Part shown: piece by piece, positions 11,956 to 13,145 of the stretch
How positions within the stretch are numbered: position 1 is the first letter of the stretch
Layout: each line of letters opens with the position of its first letter
Origin: DASYAN01 sp036501345
GTDB lineage: Bacteria; Chloroflexota; Ktedonobacteria; Ktedonobacterales; Ktedonobacteraceae
Assembly: GCA_036501345.1 (NCBI GenBank)
Contig: DASYAN010000338.1
Coordinates: 1 to 13,145 of the forward strand
Reading direction: 5' to 3'
Length of the DNA stretch: 13,145 nucleotides
Notes under the pieces: model-generated
What the model was told of the DNA's origin: nothing
The model's input: the letters and a program-made list of their open reading frames with translations, nothing else
Database searches by the model: none
Program-made: the position numbers and the translations under genes

Positions 11956-13145
11956 TCAGATGAAACGATCAAACCACTCGATAGTGCGCTGTAGGCGATC
12001 GACGCGCTGTTTTGGTGTTCCGACGTTGGGCCAGTCCATCATGTGGCTGGCATTATGGTAGCGTACTAGTTCGACGGGGTGCTTGCGCTTACGTAGGGCG
12101 ACGAATAGCTGTTGGGACTCGCTAAATGGGCAGCGGAAGTCCTGATCGCCGTGCAAAAGTAACAATGGTGTGGTGATGTGGTCGGCCAGGGTAAGTGGAG
12201 AGCGGTCACACTGCAGTGCTTCATCTTCCATCACTTGCTTGACCCAGACTGTCTGGTCGGAGAGCAAGGCGGTGGTGGCGATGGAGCTGATACCGTTGCG
12301 GCTGACTGCGGCTTTGAAGCGGTTGCTTTGGGTGATTGCCCAGTTGGTCATGTATCCGCCGTAGCTGAAGCCGCTGATGCCCAGGCGTTGCTCGTCGATT
12401 GGCTCATTGGCAATGACATAATCTATCCCCGTCATCAAATCCTGCAGGTCATTACCTCCCCAATCGTTGAGCACCTTATGGCAAAATGCTTCACCGTAGC
12501 CAGTGCTTCCTCGTGGGTTAGGTGCGAGTACTGCATAGCCACGTCCTGCCAGGACCTGGAATTCGTGGACATAGCTATCGCTCCAGGCCAGTGAGGGGCC
12601 TCCATGAGGGACTAGAATGAGAGGAATTTTTGTCTGTCCTGCCTGGGGTGGAAGATATAGCCATCCTTCAATAGCTGTGCCATCAAAACTCTGCCAGGTA
12701 ATACGTTTGGGTCGGATGAGCGAATGGCTTTGCAGGATAGCATCGTTAATCCTTGTAAGCTTGCGCTGATTATTGCCAGTGCTATCCATACTCCAAACGT
12801 CACCAGGCGTAAACCAGTCAATGCGTACTGCCGTGATCATTTGTCCATTTTTGCTGAGTTGTGGACTTGCATAACGTCCATTCCCATAAGTGAGTTTTTG
12901 AATGGTCTGGTTTTCTCTATTCAGGCGATAGAGATGTACCTGGCCGCGCTCCTGCACAGGGACGAGAAGTGATTTGCTATCTGGGTACCATTGTGGGCGG
13001 TCATCGATCCCTTCGGTCTGTAATTCATCGAGCATCCATGCCTGACAATTAAGGTGCTCTGCTCCTGGAACAACTGGCTGTGATGTATTGTTGTCAGAGG
13101 CTGCGACAATCCAGGGAGATCTATTGCTTGCTTCTGTCTGGTCTG
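11956..13145 (-). CDS. S9 family peptidase (prolyl oligopeptidase / acylaminoacyl-peptidase), 5' end outside window
   Basis: These serine peptidases cleave short peptides, often releasing dipeptides or acylated amino acids. The C-terminal alpha/beta-hydrolase domain is complete. The nucleophile Ser is in GFSYGGYMTNW (codon at about 12364-12366), the acid Asp is in HGDQDF (about 12139-12141) and the His is in NASHMMDW (about 12043-12045). PHGGP and PNPRGSTGYGE, which shape the oxyanion hole and substrate pocket, are also present. Upstream lie beta-propeller blades such as RPQWYPDSKSLL and GDVWSM. The frame stays open to the right edge with further propeller-like sequence (SPWIVAASDNN), so the Met at 13035 is internal and the true start lies beyond the window. 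It converges on the four-helix membrane protein gene. Confidence 0.94.
   Translation of the reverse strand, partial: DQTEASNRSPWIVAASDNNTSQPVVPGAEHLNCQAWMLDELQTEGIDDRPQWYPDSKSLLVPVQERGQVHLYRLNRENQTIQKLTYGNGRYASPQLSKNGQMITAVRIDWFTPGDVWSMDSTGNNQRKLTRINDAILQSHSLIRPKRITWQSFDGTAIEGWLYLPPQAGQTKIPLILVPHGGPSLAWSDSYVHEFQVLAGRGYAVLAPNPRGSTGYGEAFCHKVLNDWGGNDLQDLMTGIDYVIANEPIDEQRLGISGFSYGGYMTNWAITQSNRFKAAVSRNGISSIATTALLSDQTVWVKQVMEDEALQCDRSPLTLADHITTPLLLLHGDQDFRCPFSESQQLFVALRKRKHPVELVRYHNASHMMDWPNVGTPKQRVDRLQRTIEWFDRFI

Noticed and set aside
12170..12972. Plus-strand frames opposite the S9 peptidase
   Set aside because: They are antisense to catalytic motifs of a well-supported gene and lack SD sites.

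Overview
The window looks like chromosome from a Gram-positive-like soil bacterium, most plausibly Chloroflexota class Ktedonobacteria. That assignment is an inference from moderate GC content, loose gene spacing, good Shine-Dalgarno (SD) sites and the gene mix (for example an animal-type transketolase and LURP-one-like, DAGK and S9 peptidase genes). No rRNA, tRNA, CRISPR, insertion sequence or prophage is visible. Most of the window is ordinary housekeeping and metabolic DNA.

Left block (1-3480, plus strand): pyruvate kinase with its own promoter, then a promoter-led translation cluster rpsP - khpA (KH protein) - rimM. The cluster starts like the classical bacterial rpsP-ylqC-rimM-trmD-rplS operon. 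Where trmD and rplS would be expected there is instead a 75-codon gene with an excisionase/MerR-like helix-turn-helix look, ending inside a compact intrinsic terminator.

Middle block (3480-5670): a strong promoter with a perfect 8-bp inverted repeat just after the predicted start site and a structured leader drives a two-helix 80-residue membrane protein. It converges, through a shared hairpin, on a minus-strand lipid kinase of the diacylglycerol kinase family (TTG start). Upstream of the kinase, on the same strand, is an 88-codon gene that looks like only the soluble tail of a membrane glycosyltransferase.

Right-centre (5670-9300, plus strand): transketolase of the human-like clade, a LURP-one/tubby-like protein, and a type-1 RNase H with an unusual C-terminal extension of about 90 residues. 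Right block: a minus-strand inositol-monophosphatase-family enzyme and an orphan beta-class DNA methyltransferase, a divergent four-helix membrane protein, and a minus-strand S9 prolyl-oligopeptidase-family gene that runs off the right edge.

Functionally, pyk and tkt are central carbon enzymes; rpsP, khpA and rimM serve 30S subunit assembly and RNA binding. The remaining genes are individually promoted or short transcription units bounded by hairpins. I see no clear multi-gene novel defence or mobile system. The items most worth a second look are the RNase H tail, the orphan glycosyltransferase tail, the rimM-linked HTH gene and the structured leader at 3518-3649.
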